DNA of 64,000 nucleotides. Source: Macrostomum hystrix. Its lineage: Eukaryota > Platyhelminthes > Macrostomidae. The position numbers were made by a program, and so were the translations under genes. The notes under the pieces were generated by a model. It had not been told where the DNA came from. It worked only from the letters and a program-made list of their open reading frames with translations, and made no database searches. The stretch is taken from NCBI GenBank assembly GCA_950097015.1, contig CATNEN010000001.1, forward strand, positions 11,988,001-12,052,000, given 5' to 3'. Positions 1 to 9,063 of the stretch are shown here, in pieces (the first letter of the stretch is position 1; every line of letters begins with the position of its first letter).

Positions 1-1
1 A

Positions 2-1766
2 GAGGGCCAGTGTGCTCGCTGGCTGCAGATGCTGCAAAATTACGAGTTCACCATAGAACACCGAGCCGGGAAACTCCACGGCAACGCGGACTCTTTGTCT
101 CGCAAATACAGGAAGCATTCCGGGCACGAAACCTGTCCGAGCTGTACGCTGGCGGACTCTCGTGGCGTTAATACCGTCCTTTGCAGTGGACTGGGCAGGG
201 AGGAAATTCAAACAGCCCAGGAAACTGAGTCCAAACTGGAAGTAATCCGCAGTTTTGTGCACAATGGTAACTCTGAGCTGATTGCGCCGCCTGTGATGTC
301 ATGGGAGGAAAGATGTCTATGGTCTCAACGCCAGCTGATCAGGCTGGAGGCGCAGGTCTTGGTCGTCAAGGGACCTGACTCGGAGAAGCCAAAAATTGTC
401 TTGCCGCCGAGTCTGTTCCAGAGGGTCTTCAGTGAGTTACATGACGGGGTTGCTGGAGGTCATCTTGGAGTGAAGAAGACTCAGGCGAAAGTTAAGAGTA
501 GATTCTGGTGGCCAGGGCTCTCGAGAAAGATCGAGGAGTATTGCCGGAGCTGCGTGCACTGCGCCAGAGCCAAGCCCGGCAAAGCTGGCAGAGCGCCGCT
601 GCAGCCGATAGTATCGGAGGCCCCATTCCAGCGAATCATGAGTGACATTGTAGGCCCGTTGCCTCGATCGAAGAATGGCTCCAGGTTTGTGCTGACCATT
701 CAGGACTCATTCACGAAGTGGCCGGTCGCTGTGGCGCTCTCGAATCAGCGTGCGAGCACCGTGGCGAAGGCGATTTTTGACAACTGGATCGCCCAGTTCG
801 GCTGCCCAGAATTCCTGATAACCGACAAAGGCACCAACTTCGAATCACTTCTCGTGAAGCAGCTGTGTCAGCTGATGGCAGTGAAAAAGTGCCGAACTAC
901 GTCTTATCACCCCATGGCCGATGGCCAGGCGGAAAGCTTTAACAAAACGCTAAAAAACATGATTAAATGCCGGCAGAGCGAGGCTGAGGCGGATTGGGAG
1001 GACTTGATTGGCCCCTCGCTTCTGGCCTATCGCAGCAGCGTCCATCGTGGTACGGGGTACACCCCGTACTACATGCTGTACGCGAAAGAGATGCGCCTTC
1101 CAGTCGACATCGGGAACTTGCCTGAAACGATGCCAGCGAATGCGCCGGAGTACCTGCTGTCTCTAGGTGACAGGCTCGCAGACGCGCACTCGCACGTAAG
1201 GCAAAATCTGCAACAATATCAGCGCAAGCAGAAAGTCAACTACGACTCCAGGGTTCGAGGTCCGACCATAGATGTTGGGGATATTGTGCTTGAATACTCG
1301 CCGGCCCTGCAGCCCAGCGAAGTTGCCAAGTTCCACAAATATTGGAAAGGCCCGGCTGAGGTCACTAGAGAAAATCTCAGATGTCAATTTCAAAATTCGC
1401 CACCAGAACAGTCGAAAAACTAGAATAGTCCATTACAACAATCTTAGAAAAATTCCACAGCGGCCCCCTGAGCTGCAAGCTCCAAAACAGAGACGGCAAA
1501 GGCGGATGGCGCGCCAAGTACAGGGTGAAGTAGCTAGAGGGACACCTCAGCAGGATGAGTCCGAGTCAGATGACGCCGAGTCTGACTTCGTCTATGTGCC
1601 GCCGCCGCCGGGGCACGAAGCACCAGTGCCGCAGAACGAACCCATTCAAGTTGCAGCGCCGCCACTGCAGGAGATTCCTGCTCCGCCATCACCGCGCAGA
1701 CTCCGGCCTGGAAGGGGTAATCCACCGGCGCGCTACGGCAACCCTAGTGCTGTACTAGCACTGTAA
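2..1766 (+). pseudogene. Ty3/gypsy Pol: end of RNase H plus integrase (5'-truncated by window edge, frameshifted)
   Basis: Retrotransposon polyprotein; integrase inserts the cDNA copy into the host genome. The frame is open from base 2. It begins with the RNase H C-terminal signature (FTIEHRAGKLHGNADSLSR). An HHCC zinc module follows (HDGVAGGHLG, then CRSCVHC), then the integrase core with all three acidic residues visible, numbered from the Met at 29: D206 (SDIVGPL), D266 (TDKGTNF) and E302 (QAESFNK). The last two are 36 residues apart, the usual D35E spacing. Near 1362-1370 the reading shifts by one base. The expected chromo-like tail (LEKISDVNFKIR, then RIVHYNNLRK) continues in another frame to a stop at 1764-1766, so the copy is probably defective. 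The C-terminus is proline/glutamate rich. The 3' LTR follows at 2877. Family identification is firm; the clade is not determined. Confidence 0.92.
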
Positions 1767-2862
1767 TAAATTACACTAAAAACAATAAGGCAATAAAAAA
1801 TACAAAAAAATACATTAAAACTGTCAAAACGCAAAAAAAAGCTCGAGTAAAACATCTAAAATCACAATAACTTCCTTCATATTTAGTATTTATTTACGAG
1901 TACATGTACTTGCTTTGCAACTGACATCATTTTTACTGTATTACGCGTGCGCTAGTTTAGCTACAGTTCTGCGTCCAGTTCGTCTTAGCAGTTAGGGGTA
2001 CCTGTCCGGGAAGCTGCACTCCCTGGGTTTCATGTTGGGTGTCGCTCGGCCCGTTTCCCATTGGGGTGGTGGAGGGCCAGGTGGAGGACACCAGAGGCGG
2101 AAGACCCGGAAGCAGCAAGATACGGCAGGAGACACCGCTGCGCCACAGCAAAGCACCACCAACCAGTCAGCGTCAAGTCAGCGAACTGGAGCGACGGAGA
2201 TGCTACGAAGGCGTCACCTGCAGTCGCTGTGAGCTGAAGAGCGCTTGATGACCGGTCAACGGCAGTGCGAGCGAGTTCGGCGGTAACCAAGGCAAAATGC
2301 GAGAGCGACCATTGGCCTAGCCACGGGAGTCGGCGCGCACGAGTCAGCGAGCTGGCAGGTGAGTCAGCGGGTCTCGGGGTCGACAGGCTGCCCGGCAGCG
2401 AGCGACCCGAGTTCGGCATTCAGCTCGGCTGGGACACTGCTGTGTTTCGAGCCAGGACTGCGTGAGGCGAGCGACTTTGGCAGAACCGAGGTCGGAGCGA
2501 GCCGGTTGGATACCGCGACGTGACGAAGCTGCAGGAACTGTGCTAGCCGAGTATCGTGAATACATTACTATCATTTTTCTAAAAAAACAAACTGACGTTT
2601 CAACCCTAAAATATTTTGCGCTCATGTGTCATCTACATATATCATGCGATTCGTGTTATTTCTCCTTTCCGTTAATCCTACATGATTGCGTCATCAACAT
2701 GTTTTTTTTTGTCATCCGTTTGAGCGTCTTGTTTTCGTTCACTGCCCACTGCATTCTTACCCAATTGCTAATCCGCTTATCATTTTTTTTCTTCATTTGT
2801 AATGCCGTTTTTCTTTTCTTCTAATACTCGTAGTCTTTGTTTTCGTACTTCCCACCGTTTTT
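1767..2862 (+). other. Non-coding 3' region of the gypsy element
   Basis: About 1.1 kb between the pol stop and the polypurine tract. I see no env-like frame with a signal peptide or transmembrane segment, and the short open frames on both strands look like chance. The first 150 bases are A-rich, 2030-2530 is GC-rich, and 2570-2860 is T-rich. The GC-rich block may be a captured or inserted fragment, but no boundary repeats were found. Confidence 0.5.
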
Positions 2863-2876
2863 TAAGGAGGGGAGGA
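2863..2876 (+). other. Polypurine tract of gypsy element
   Basis: AAGGAGGGGAGGAT lies immediately before the LTR start TGTTGTG. This is the expected plus-strand primer position in LTR retrotransposons. Confidence 0.75.
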
Positions 2877-3307
2877 TGTTGTGACGCAGCCCTCACCTCT
2901 GCCCTATCATTTTCATATCTTTCTCATTCCCTGCCCCGCCAGTCGGCTAGCGTGCCCCACCCCAGTCATATGTATCGATCGCCCAGCCTACCCCTAATTG
3001 TTAAATGTACATTTCACCCGTGGGCCGGCGCTTGCGTAAGCCCCGGGCGAAGACTTGTTAATTAAATATATATTGACTCTGCGAAGAGACCCGAGTCTCA
3101 ACCGTTCCGCCTGTTCACCCTGCATTGCTCATTAATTAAAACAGCCTTCAATTCAATCCAAGTTCAAGCCTCGCTGGGCCAGTCGTCGGCCGTAAGTACC
3201 CTGCGCTCTCTTTTCTGCCATTCCCTGGGAGACGGGACGGGTGGCACCCGACTGGGACCTGGGCTGTCGCAGCTTCCCCAAAGGCTGTAGGACCGTGAGA
3301 CACAACA
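2877..3307 (+). mobile_element. 3' LTR of the gypsy element (431 bp)
   Basis: The segment starts TGTTGTG and ends CACAACA, a 7-bp terminal inverted repeat with TG...CA ends. It is preceded by a polypurine tract and lies in the right place downstream of pol. The sequence around 3060 (TTAATTAAATATATATTG) is AT-rich and could hold the LTR promoter. The 5' LTR lies outside the window, so the target duplication cannot be checked. Directly after 3307 the sequence is the middle of a reverse transcriptase, which means this element inserted into a non-LTR retrotransposon. Confidence 0.75.
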
Positions 3308-4244
3308 CTCGCTTTCTGCACCAGTCCAGAAAGGGGGCCCTCAGGGCGGGGTTCTTACTCCTCTCCTTTCGAACCTTGTCATGGATGAGCCTTGTCATGG
3401 ATGAGCTGCTTGAGGATGCTCAGCCAGATCCGGTCCAAAAAGTGGGATACGCTGACGATGTGACCGCCACCTGCGCGGGACCTTCAGCGGACACCACTAG
3501 AGACCTCATCCAGAGTTTCATCAAAAGAGCTGTAAGCTGGGCGATCCGCTGCGGGCTCAGACTCTCCGAGTCCAGGAACATGGCGATCATGTTTACCAGC
3601 AAGCTACGTTGAACCATGAAACCCCTCACTCTCTACGGCAAGGACATCGCCATGAGCAAGCAAACTCGTTGCCTTGGTTTTATCTTGGACCATAGGCTAA
3701 ACTGGAGTCACCACCTCCGTTTCAAAACCAAGAGGGCCCTGGCGATACTGGCGCAAGTCAGGCAAGCCCTTGGCACCACTTGGGGCCTCACCCCCCAGAA
3801 GCTCTGGTGGATCTACACAACGATCATCAGACCCTCGATCTCGTACGCCAGCCTCATTTGGGCTAGCGCCACGAGTACCCAGGGAAACCTGGATGCGCTT
3901 TACAGGGTGCAGGGTAGAGCCTGTCGTATGACCATGGGCGCCTCACCCTCCACCCCCTTCGAAGGCATGAACGCCTTCCTGGGAGCCACTCCTTTGGACA
4001 TCTTCGTCAAGGGAGAGGCCGCGAAGAGCACCAGGCGCCTTATGGATGCCGGCGTGACGTTCAAATTCTCGAGGGCCTTCAAAAAGCGCTCTCTCACTCC
4101 CCACTCCGATCTGTGCCTCAAGATTCTGGGCGAGTGCGAAGGGCTCCACATCCTCTCCGATGCTATACCCGCCACTCTGATCCTGAGCCACAGGTACAAG
4201 GTCGAAATTCAGCCTCGCCAGGAGGCAAACGACAGCTGGACCGA
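3308..4244 (+). pseudogene. Non-LTR retrotransposon reverse transcriptase, C-terminal part (element N1, left piece)
   Basis: Reverse transcriptase of a LINE-type element. After the LTR the frame reads GGPQGGVLTPLLSNLVMDE (RT motif B' region), then VGYADDV with the catalytic YADD box around 3447. It continues into the RT thumb (CLGFILDHRLNWSHH) and a conserved connection region down to ANDSW near 4240. It is broken by a 16-bp direct duplication (CTTGTCATGGATGAGC at 3375-3390 and 3391-3406), which shifts the frame, and by a stop just before 3616. The N-terminal half is presumably on the far side of the gypsy insertion. The coding sequence resumes at 5053 after a nested insertion. Confidence 0.85.
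4232..4244 (+). repeat. 13-bp target-site duplication, left copy
   Basis: ACAGCTGGACCGA, identical to 5053-5065. The two copies bracket the nested non-LTR insertion. Confidence 0.9.
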
Positions 4245-5052
4245 TCAGCGCCAATCTACCTGACTGCTCCAGCGGGCGCGTTCAGCTCTTCTTTTAGGGC
4301 GGAGGAGTGTGCCCTCCGCATTGGTCTCCTCGCAGCCCTGGAGCGCGTCTCATGGCCCGGTACGGCAGAACTGCGTTGCGCCACTGATTCGCAGGCCCTC
4401 ATCCGATCGCTCGAACAAGGCCCGCACTCTCACCTGTCCCCCTGCGGCCGGGACATCTGGCGCCTCCTCCTCAAAGTCCCTGCGGACCACCACGTGACTA
4501 TCCAATGGGTCCCAGGACACTGTGACCTGAGGCGCAACGATCTGGCGGACAACCTCGCAAAAGACGCCGCCAGACTCCCACAAGACCAAGCGGAAATCGA
4601 CCTAAACAGTGCCAAGTCCGCGATCCGCCGCACACTGGCCGCCGAGGCTCGCGCTGCCTACGAAGCGGACCCACACTGCCGGACGCACCGCGCTGCCTTC
4701 CGCGAAGACCGCAGGTCCGAGGCGACTCTCAGCAGACGCGAGTTGAGCACGCTAGCGCAACTTCGCACGGGCCACTCGCCTCTGCTGGCCCAGTACCGCC
4801 ACCGGATTGACCAAGAACAGCCCGCGTCCTGCGGGCACTGCGGACACCAGGAGGAGGACCTGAAGCATGTGATGCTGGAATGCCCAGCTCACGCCCAGAC
4901 CCGCAACCGCGTCCTCGGCCCTAACCCGACGCTGGCCATCCTATCCGACGACGGCCCCCGTGTCCTGTCCTGTTCCTGTTCCTGTATCTCCAGGCGATAG
5001 GGTCGCTGACCCGACCCCCGGACCTGCCCGGCCAGGAACGTCTAACTAACTA
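4245..5052 (+). mobile_element. Nested 5'-truncated non-LTR retrotransposon (element N2; RNase H and Cys-rich tail)
   Basis: An 808-bp insertion coding for the C-terminal end of an ORF2. The RNase H domain keeps E (RAEECAL), D (CATDSQAL) and D (RRNDLADNLA); the first Asp is lost to truncation. A Cys/His motif follows (CGHCGHQEEDLKHVMLEC), then the tail motif LGPNPTLAILS shared with the element at 9064-12614, so the two belong to one clade. The 3' end carries a short TAAC repeat (TAACTAACTAAC) in place of poly(A). The perfect 13-bp flanking duplication shows that it arrived by target-primed reverse transcription and splits the RT/RNase H frame of element N1. Confidence 0.9.
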
Positions 5053-5972
5053 ACAGCTGGACCGACTCTGAAATCCACTGTTATACCGACGGCTCCCTGA
5101 TGAGCGGAATCTCAGGATTCGGAGCCTGTATCTACAAGGGAGGAGAGGTCGTCTGGACTCACTCCCAGCACACCGGGAAAAACTCCAGCGTTTTTCAGAA
5201 CGAGATGCTCGCCATCAGTTCATGTGCAGCAGAGTTGCGCCAGAGGGGGCTCACTGACCGGAAAATCTTTTTCCACTCCGACAGTCAAGCCGCCCTCCGG
5301 GCCCTCGACCGCAGCACCACCTGCTCTAAGACCACCTTGGACTGCAACGCCCAGCTCAACGGGCTGGCGCGGACCAACGAGGTCAAGCTCAAATGGATCC
5401 CAGGTCACGCTGGCTTTCCAGGGAATGAGATGGCGGACCAGCTCGCAAAAGCTGGAGCAGCCAGAACCCTGGCTGGGCCAGAACCTGGCGCTCCTATCCC
5501 CGTCACTGTGACCAACATCAAGCTGAAACGCTGGATAGAGGCACAGCACCTGGACAGATGGACCAAGACCCAGAAATGCAAGCAGTCCAGGGCAGCGGTA
5601 CCATGTCCGTCTCACCGCCTGCGCAAAGCCCTCTTAAGGCTGAACCGCAGAGATCTCCGCGCAGTCAGCATGGCCCTCTCAGGGCATGGCTGTTTCTCTC
5701 GGCACCGCTTTCTCCAGGGCCAGCTCCAGGAGGACAAATGCACATTTTGTAGCTCGGGCAGTGAAAACGCCGAACACTTTATATGCCACTGCCCATTTTT
5801 CACCAGGGCAAGGCTTGAACACCTTGGGCCTAACCCAACTCTCTTCGATGTTTGCAGGCCCGAGAGCATCCCTCAGCTTGCCCGGTACCTCCGGGATCCG
5901 GGGCGAGCCAACGTCTTTCCCACTGACAGTGCGGAGGACCATGCTGCAGGCGAGTCCGACGGGCCACCCTGA
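5053..5972 (+). pseudogene. Non-LTR retrotransposon RNase H and C-terminal zinc motif (element N1, right piece)
   Basis: Continuation of the RT frame interrupted at 4244. The RNase H domain has all four acidic positions: D in YTDGSL (about 5087), E in FQNEMLA, D in HSDSQAA and D in GNEMADQLA. It is followed by a Cys-containing tail (CTFCSSGSENAEHFICHC) and a stop at about 5970. RNase H would remove the RNA template during cDNA synthesis. This half is an uninterrupted 290-codon frame, so damage to the element lies mainly upstream: the LTR insertion, the 16-bp duplication and the nested element. Confidence 0.88.
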
Positions 5973-6197
5973 GCAACACCACCTCTCCTGAGGTCGTCTG
6001 GTTTGCCAGGGGTTAGCGGAATGGGCGGTCCTCTCCGCCTCCTCGCTGCGTCCGCCGGTACGGAGCACCCTGCAGCTAAGTCAAGTAAATCAAGAGCCCA
6101 AATCAGCCAAGACAACCAAGGCAGCCAAAGCAGTCAACAAGCAACCGCCCAGCGCAAGAGCAACCTGGCTCTGCGCGAAATGCGAAGCACCTATTTT
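5973..6197 (+). other. Probable 3' UTR of non-LTR element N1
   Basis: Non-coding stretch between the RNase H stop and the start of the next LTR. It contains A/C-rich sequence (TCAAGTAAATCAAGAGCCC, then AACCAAGGCAGCC), but no clean tail or target duplication was found. Confidence 0.4.
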
Positions 6198-6450
6198 TGT
6201 AGACCAGGAATTCTTTAGATAGCGCAAAGGCCACGAACTACGTACAAGGAGATTCGATATATTTATACTGACAAAATATGGCTGGGGGTGACAATGGCAC
6301 GTGGAGAGCAAGGAGTAAGAACATAGCACGTTGTGTCACACGCGCAGGTGACACACGCGGCCCACGCACGCATAGGAAAATGGGCGTGCATTGAGCAATG
6401 ATAAGTTAATAGAGTACATTCAAGTCCGGTTGAATATTCAAGTCACAACA
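6198..6450 (-). mobile_element. Putative LTR of a minus-strand gypsy element
   Basis: On the minus strand the segment begins TGTTGTGACTTG directly after a purine-rich tract (GGTGTGGAGGGA, complement of 6451-6462) and would end ...CTGGTCTACA, giving TG...CA ends and about 253 bp. A TATA-like box (GTCAGTATAAATATA) lies on the minus strand near 6257-6271. The right edge is well supported by the polypurine tract and the adjacent integrase gene; the left edge is a guess. Confidence 0.5.
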
Positions 6451-6547
6451 TCCCTCCACACCAAAGCTAAAAATAAATTGAATAACACCGCGAATAGTCA
6501 ATCCACCGTACATTGGAGCTGTTGGTCATTTAAGCAGAGTCACTAAA

Positions 6548-7114
6548 TCACTGGTAGACCAATCGGTCAGGTGGTCCGCACTTCCTGCTTGAGCGCCTCG
6601 GCAATCCCTCACCAGTGTCCTCATGGGTCTCGGAAACACCTGGCAGGACCACCGCCGCTTCTGCCTGGCCACCAGGTGGGGTCGAAGTTGGCAGCTGTGA
6701 CTGGGGCTCTTCAGCAGTCAGGGTAGGCCCAGCCGGCTTGCGCACCTGGTCCACATGGCGATGGGCGTCCCGTCCATCTTCGAAACGGCAGGTGAAGGAC
6801 GTAGCGCCAGAACTCGCCGTCACGGTCGCCGGCTTCCAGCGACCTTCGTTCGCGAAGTCGCGGGCAAGCACGGCGTCCCCGACCTCCACCCGACGGTCGC
6901 GGGCGTGGATGTCGTGGTGCTGCTTTTGCAACGCTTGCTGCTGAGAGACCCTGGCCGGCACATCTGGGCGGACTCGATCGAGAAGTGAGTGAAGTCGTCG
7001 TCCCATCAGCAGCTCACACGGGGCCACCCCAGTAGTGGCGTGCGGAGTCACCCGATATGTCAGGAGGAATCGGGACACCCGCTCTTCCAGCGTATCCCAG
7101 CTCATATCTTTCAT
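6548..7114 (-). pseudogene. Gypsy integrase, C-terminal part, fused to minisatellite
   Basis: The frame codes for the end of a Ty3/gypsy integrase: FLLTYRVTPHATTGVAPCEL, LLMGRRLHSLLDRVRPD, then a basic GPY-like region (VGDAVLARDF, WKPATVTASSG) and a proline/glutamate-rich tail. The usual core with the DDE residues is absent. Upstream of the residues MKDMSWDTLEERVSR the coding sequence passes directly into the 23-bp tandem array (7090-7408). The codons for KDMSWD are themselves one unit of that array. RNase H of the same class of element lies on the other side of the array in the same orientation, so the array occupies the position of the missing integrase N-terminal two thirds. Confidence 0.85.
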
Positions 7115-7408
7115 TTATCCCAGCTCATATCTTTCATTTATCCCAGCTCATATCTTTTATTCATCCCAGCTCATATCTTTCATTCATCCCAGCTCATATC
7201 TTTGATTCATCCCAGCTCATATCATTCATTTATCCCAGCTCATATCTTTCATTTATCCCAGCTCATATCTTTCATTTATCCCAGCTCATATCTTTTATTC
7301 ATCCCAGCTCATATCTTTCATTTATCCCAGCTCATATCTTTCATTCATCCCAGCTCATATCTTTCATTTATCCCAGCTCACATCTTTTATTCATACCAGC
7401 TCAAATCA
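7090..7408 (+). repeat. 23-bp minisatellite, family A, array 1 (about 14 units)
   Basis: Tandem units of CCCAGCTCATATCTTTCATT plus TAT or CAT, with few substitutions. Because 23 is not a multiple of three and the unit lacks stops, long chance frames appear (PSSYLSFIPAHIF) that should not be read as genes. The array lies inside a minus-strand gypsy remnant. Confidence 0.97.
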
Positions 7409-7790
7409 CAGTCGGCATTGCTTTGCTAGCTGCCCGATCGATGCTCAATGTCGTAGTGGAATTCACTTAGCCGCTCGATCCACCGACCAAGGATCCCTTG
7501 TGCCTCTGTCTGGCGTGGAAGCCATGGAACTGCCTTGTGCTTGGTGCAGGCTGGAATCGCTTGCCGATAAGATAAAAGCGGAAAGGTTTCATTTTGTTGA
7601 CTGGCGCTAATAATTCTTTTCTGGCAATGTGGATATCGTTTCTCTAAATTCTTCTTAGCTCGGCTAAAGTACGCAATCGGCCTCTCAATGCCGTCGGACC
7701 GTATCTTTGCAAGACAGGCGCCGATTAGAATGTCGCTAGCATCGACATCTCGGACCAGTCGTACTTTTTAATCGTCTGAGAACTCTGGAT
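7409..7790 (-). pseudogene. Gypsy RNase H remnant, copy 1
   Basis: On the minus strand, starting near 7770, the sequence translates as RDVDASDILIGACLAK, IERPIAYFSRAKKNLEKRYP and, after a small frame change, LPRQTEAQGILGRWIERLSE then FHYDIEHRSG followed by a stop and NADC. These match the gypsy RNase H fold (DxDAS start, IAY.SR, the EHR.G.HGNAD end). The domain would degrade the RNA strand during reverse transcription, but stops and frameshifts make this copy inactive. A near-identical copy is at 20633-20990. Confidence 0.8.
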
Positions 7791-8198
7791 ATGCGAGCAC
7801 TCACAGCGAGGTCAAATCACAGTTATGACCCACTAGCTAGTTTACCAGCGACTTGAACTGATTCAATTCACAAGCAGATTCCAATGCACCAATGGACTGC
7901 AAAAGAATTCATCTTGTAAAACAGCAGGGATTTGCCAATACTGCGGGATTAGGTGCAATTGGATTACTGAAATAATATGACTGTATTACGTGAACGTCAA
8001 AGCTGCAGACTGTGCATTGATTTGAGATCTGATTGAACATTGAGATGAAATCATAGCATATTGACAACATTTTCCAGCTTCGGGCGAATCGACTCCTTAC
8101 AGGGAAGTCTGCCAAAAGGGACTGGAGAACAGTTTACCATATTTCGGGAAGTTAGCCAAATTTGTCGGTTAATTTTTTATCTCATTTAAAACTTAGCT

Positions 8199-8417
8199 TT
8201 GTTTTCCTCATTCATGAGAAATTCTCCCTCAACTCAAAAGAGAGGAAAAGCAGAGAGACAAGAAGAGGAGAAAACACAGGGTCTTTTGTCTCTCTCTCTC
8301 TGGACCTATAAAATATCCAATCTAGAAAATAAAGAAAGTGAGCTGCAGCGACAGACTAAATTATTCGAATGTAATAATGCCAATCCGGAACTGGAAGTAC
8401 ATAGGGATGCTAAATAA
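8199..8417 (+). CDS. Hypothetical 72-aa frame preceding family B array, copy 1
   Basis: I do not recognise this sequence. The frame is charged and lysine/glutamate rich in its first half. It ends in a segment (ELQRQTKLF, NNANPELEV, then AK and stop) that is also found at 21428-21646 and, more diverged, at about 13890-13970 (ALQRQTKLL, NNANPELKV, then AK and stop). Repeated conservation of frame and stop codon in three places, with a mix of synonymous and non-synonymous changes, hints at a remnant of a once-coding exon or element ORF. In all three places the family B minisatellite begins within about 20 bases of the stop. It may be a non-functional tail. Confidence 0.3.
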   Translation: MFSSFMRNSPSTQKRGKAERQEEEKTQGLLSLSLWTYKISNLENKESELQRQTKLFECNNANPELEVHRDAK

Positions 8418-8427
8418 ATAAAACAGG

Positions 8428-9063
8428 TGATGAACATAACTAACATCTGATGAACATATCTAACAGCTGACTAACATATCTAACAGCTGATGAACATATC
8501 TAACAGCTGATGAACATATCTAACAGCTGATGATCATATCTAACAGCTGATGAACATATCTAACAGCTGATGAACATATCTAACAGCTGATGAACATATC
8601 TAACAGCTAATAAACATATCTAACAGCTAATAAACATATCTAACAGCTGATGAACATATCTAACAGCTGATGAACACATCTAACAGCTGATGAACATATC
8701 TAACAGCTGATGAACACATCTAACAGCTGATGAACATATCTAACAGCTGATGAACACATCTAACAGCTAATAAACATATCTAACAGCTGATGAACACATC
8801 TAACAGCTGATGAACATATCTAACAGCTGATGAACATATCTAACAGCTGATGAACATATCTAACAGCTGATGAACATATCTAACAGCTGATGAACACATC
8901 TAACAGCTGATGAACATATCTAACAGCTGATGAACACATCTAACAGCTAATAAACATATCTAACAGCTGATGAACATATCTAACAGCTGATGAACATATC
9001 TAACAGCTGATGAACACATCTAACAGCTGATGAACACATCTAACAGCTGATGAACACATCTAA
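8428..9063 (+). repeat. 20-bp minisatellite, family B, array 1 (about 32 units)
   Basis: Units of AACAGCTGATGAACATATCT with common variants (CACATC for CATATC; CTAATAAAC for CTGATGAAC). The first units are the degenerate form (AGGTGATGAACATAACT). The right end runs straight into a GC-rich non-LTR element. Confidence 0.97.

Larger units (their letters stand above)
7409..8430. repeat. Duplicated segment S1, copy 1 (partner 20633-21655)
   Basis: About 1 kb repeated almost base for base, with only scattered substitutions. In both places it is bounded on the left by the family A 23-bp array and on the right by the family B 20-bp array. The part from 7790 to 8200 holds no gene I can support. Confidence 0.95.

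Noticed and set aside
7090-9063. CRISPR-like arrays (short regular units)
   Set aside because: Units are directly adjacent with no unique spacers, and the genome is eukaryotic.
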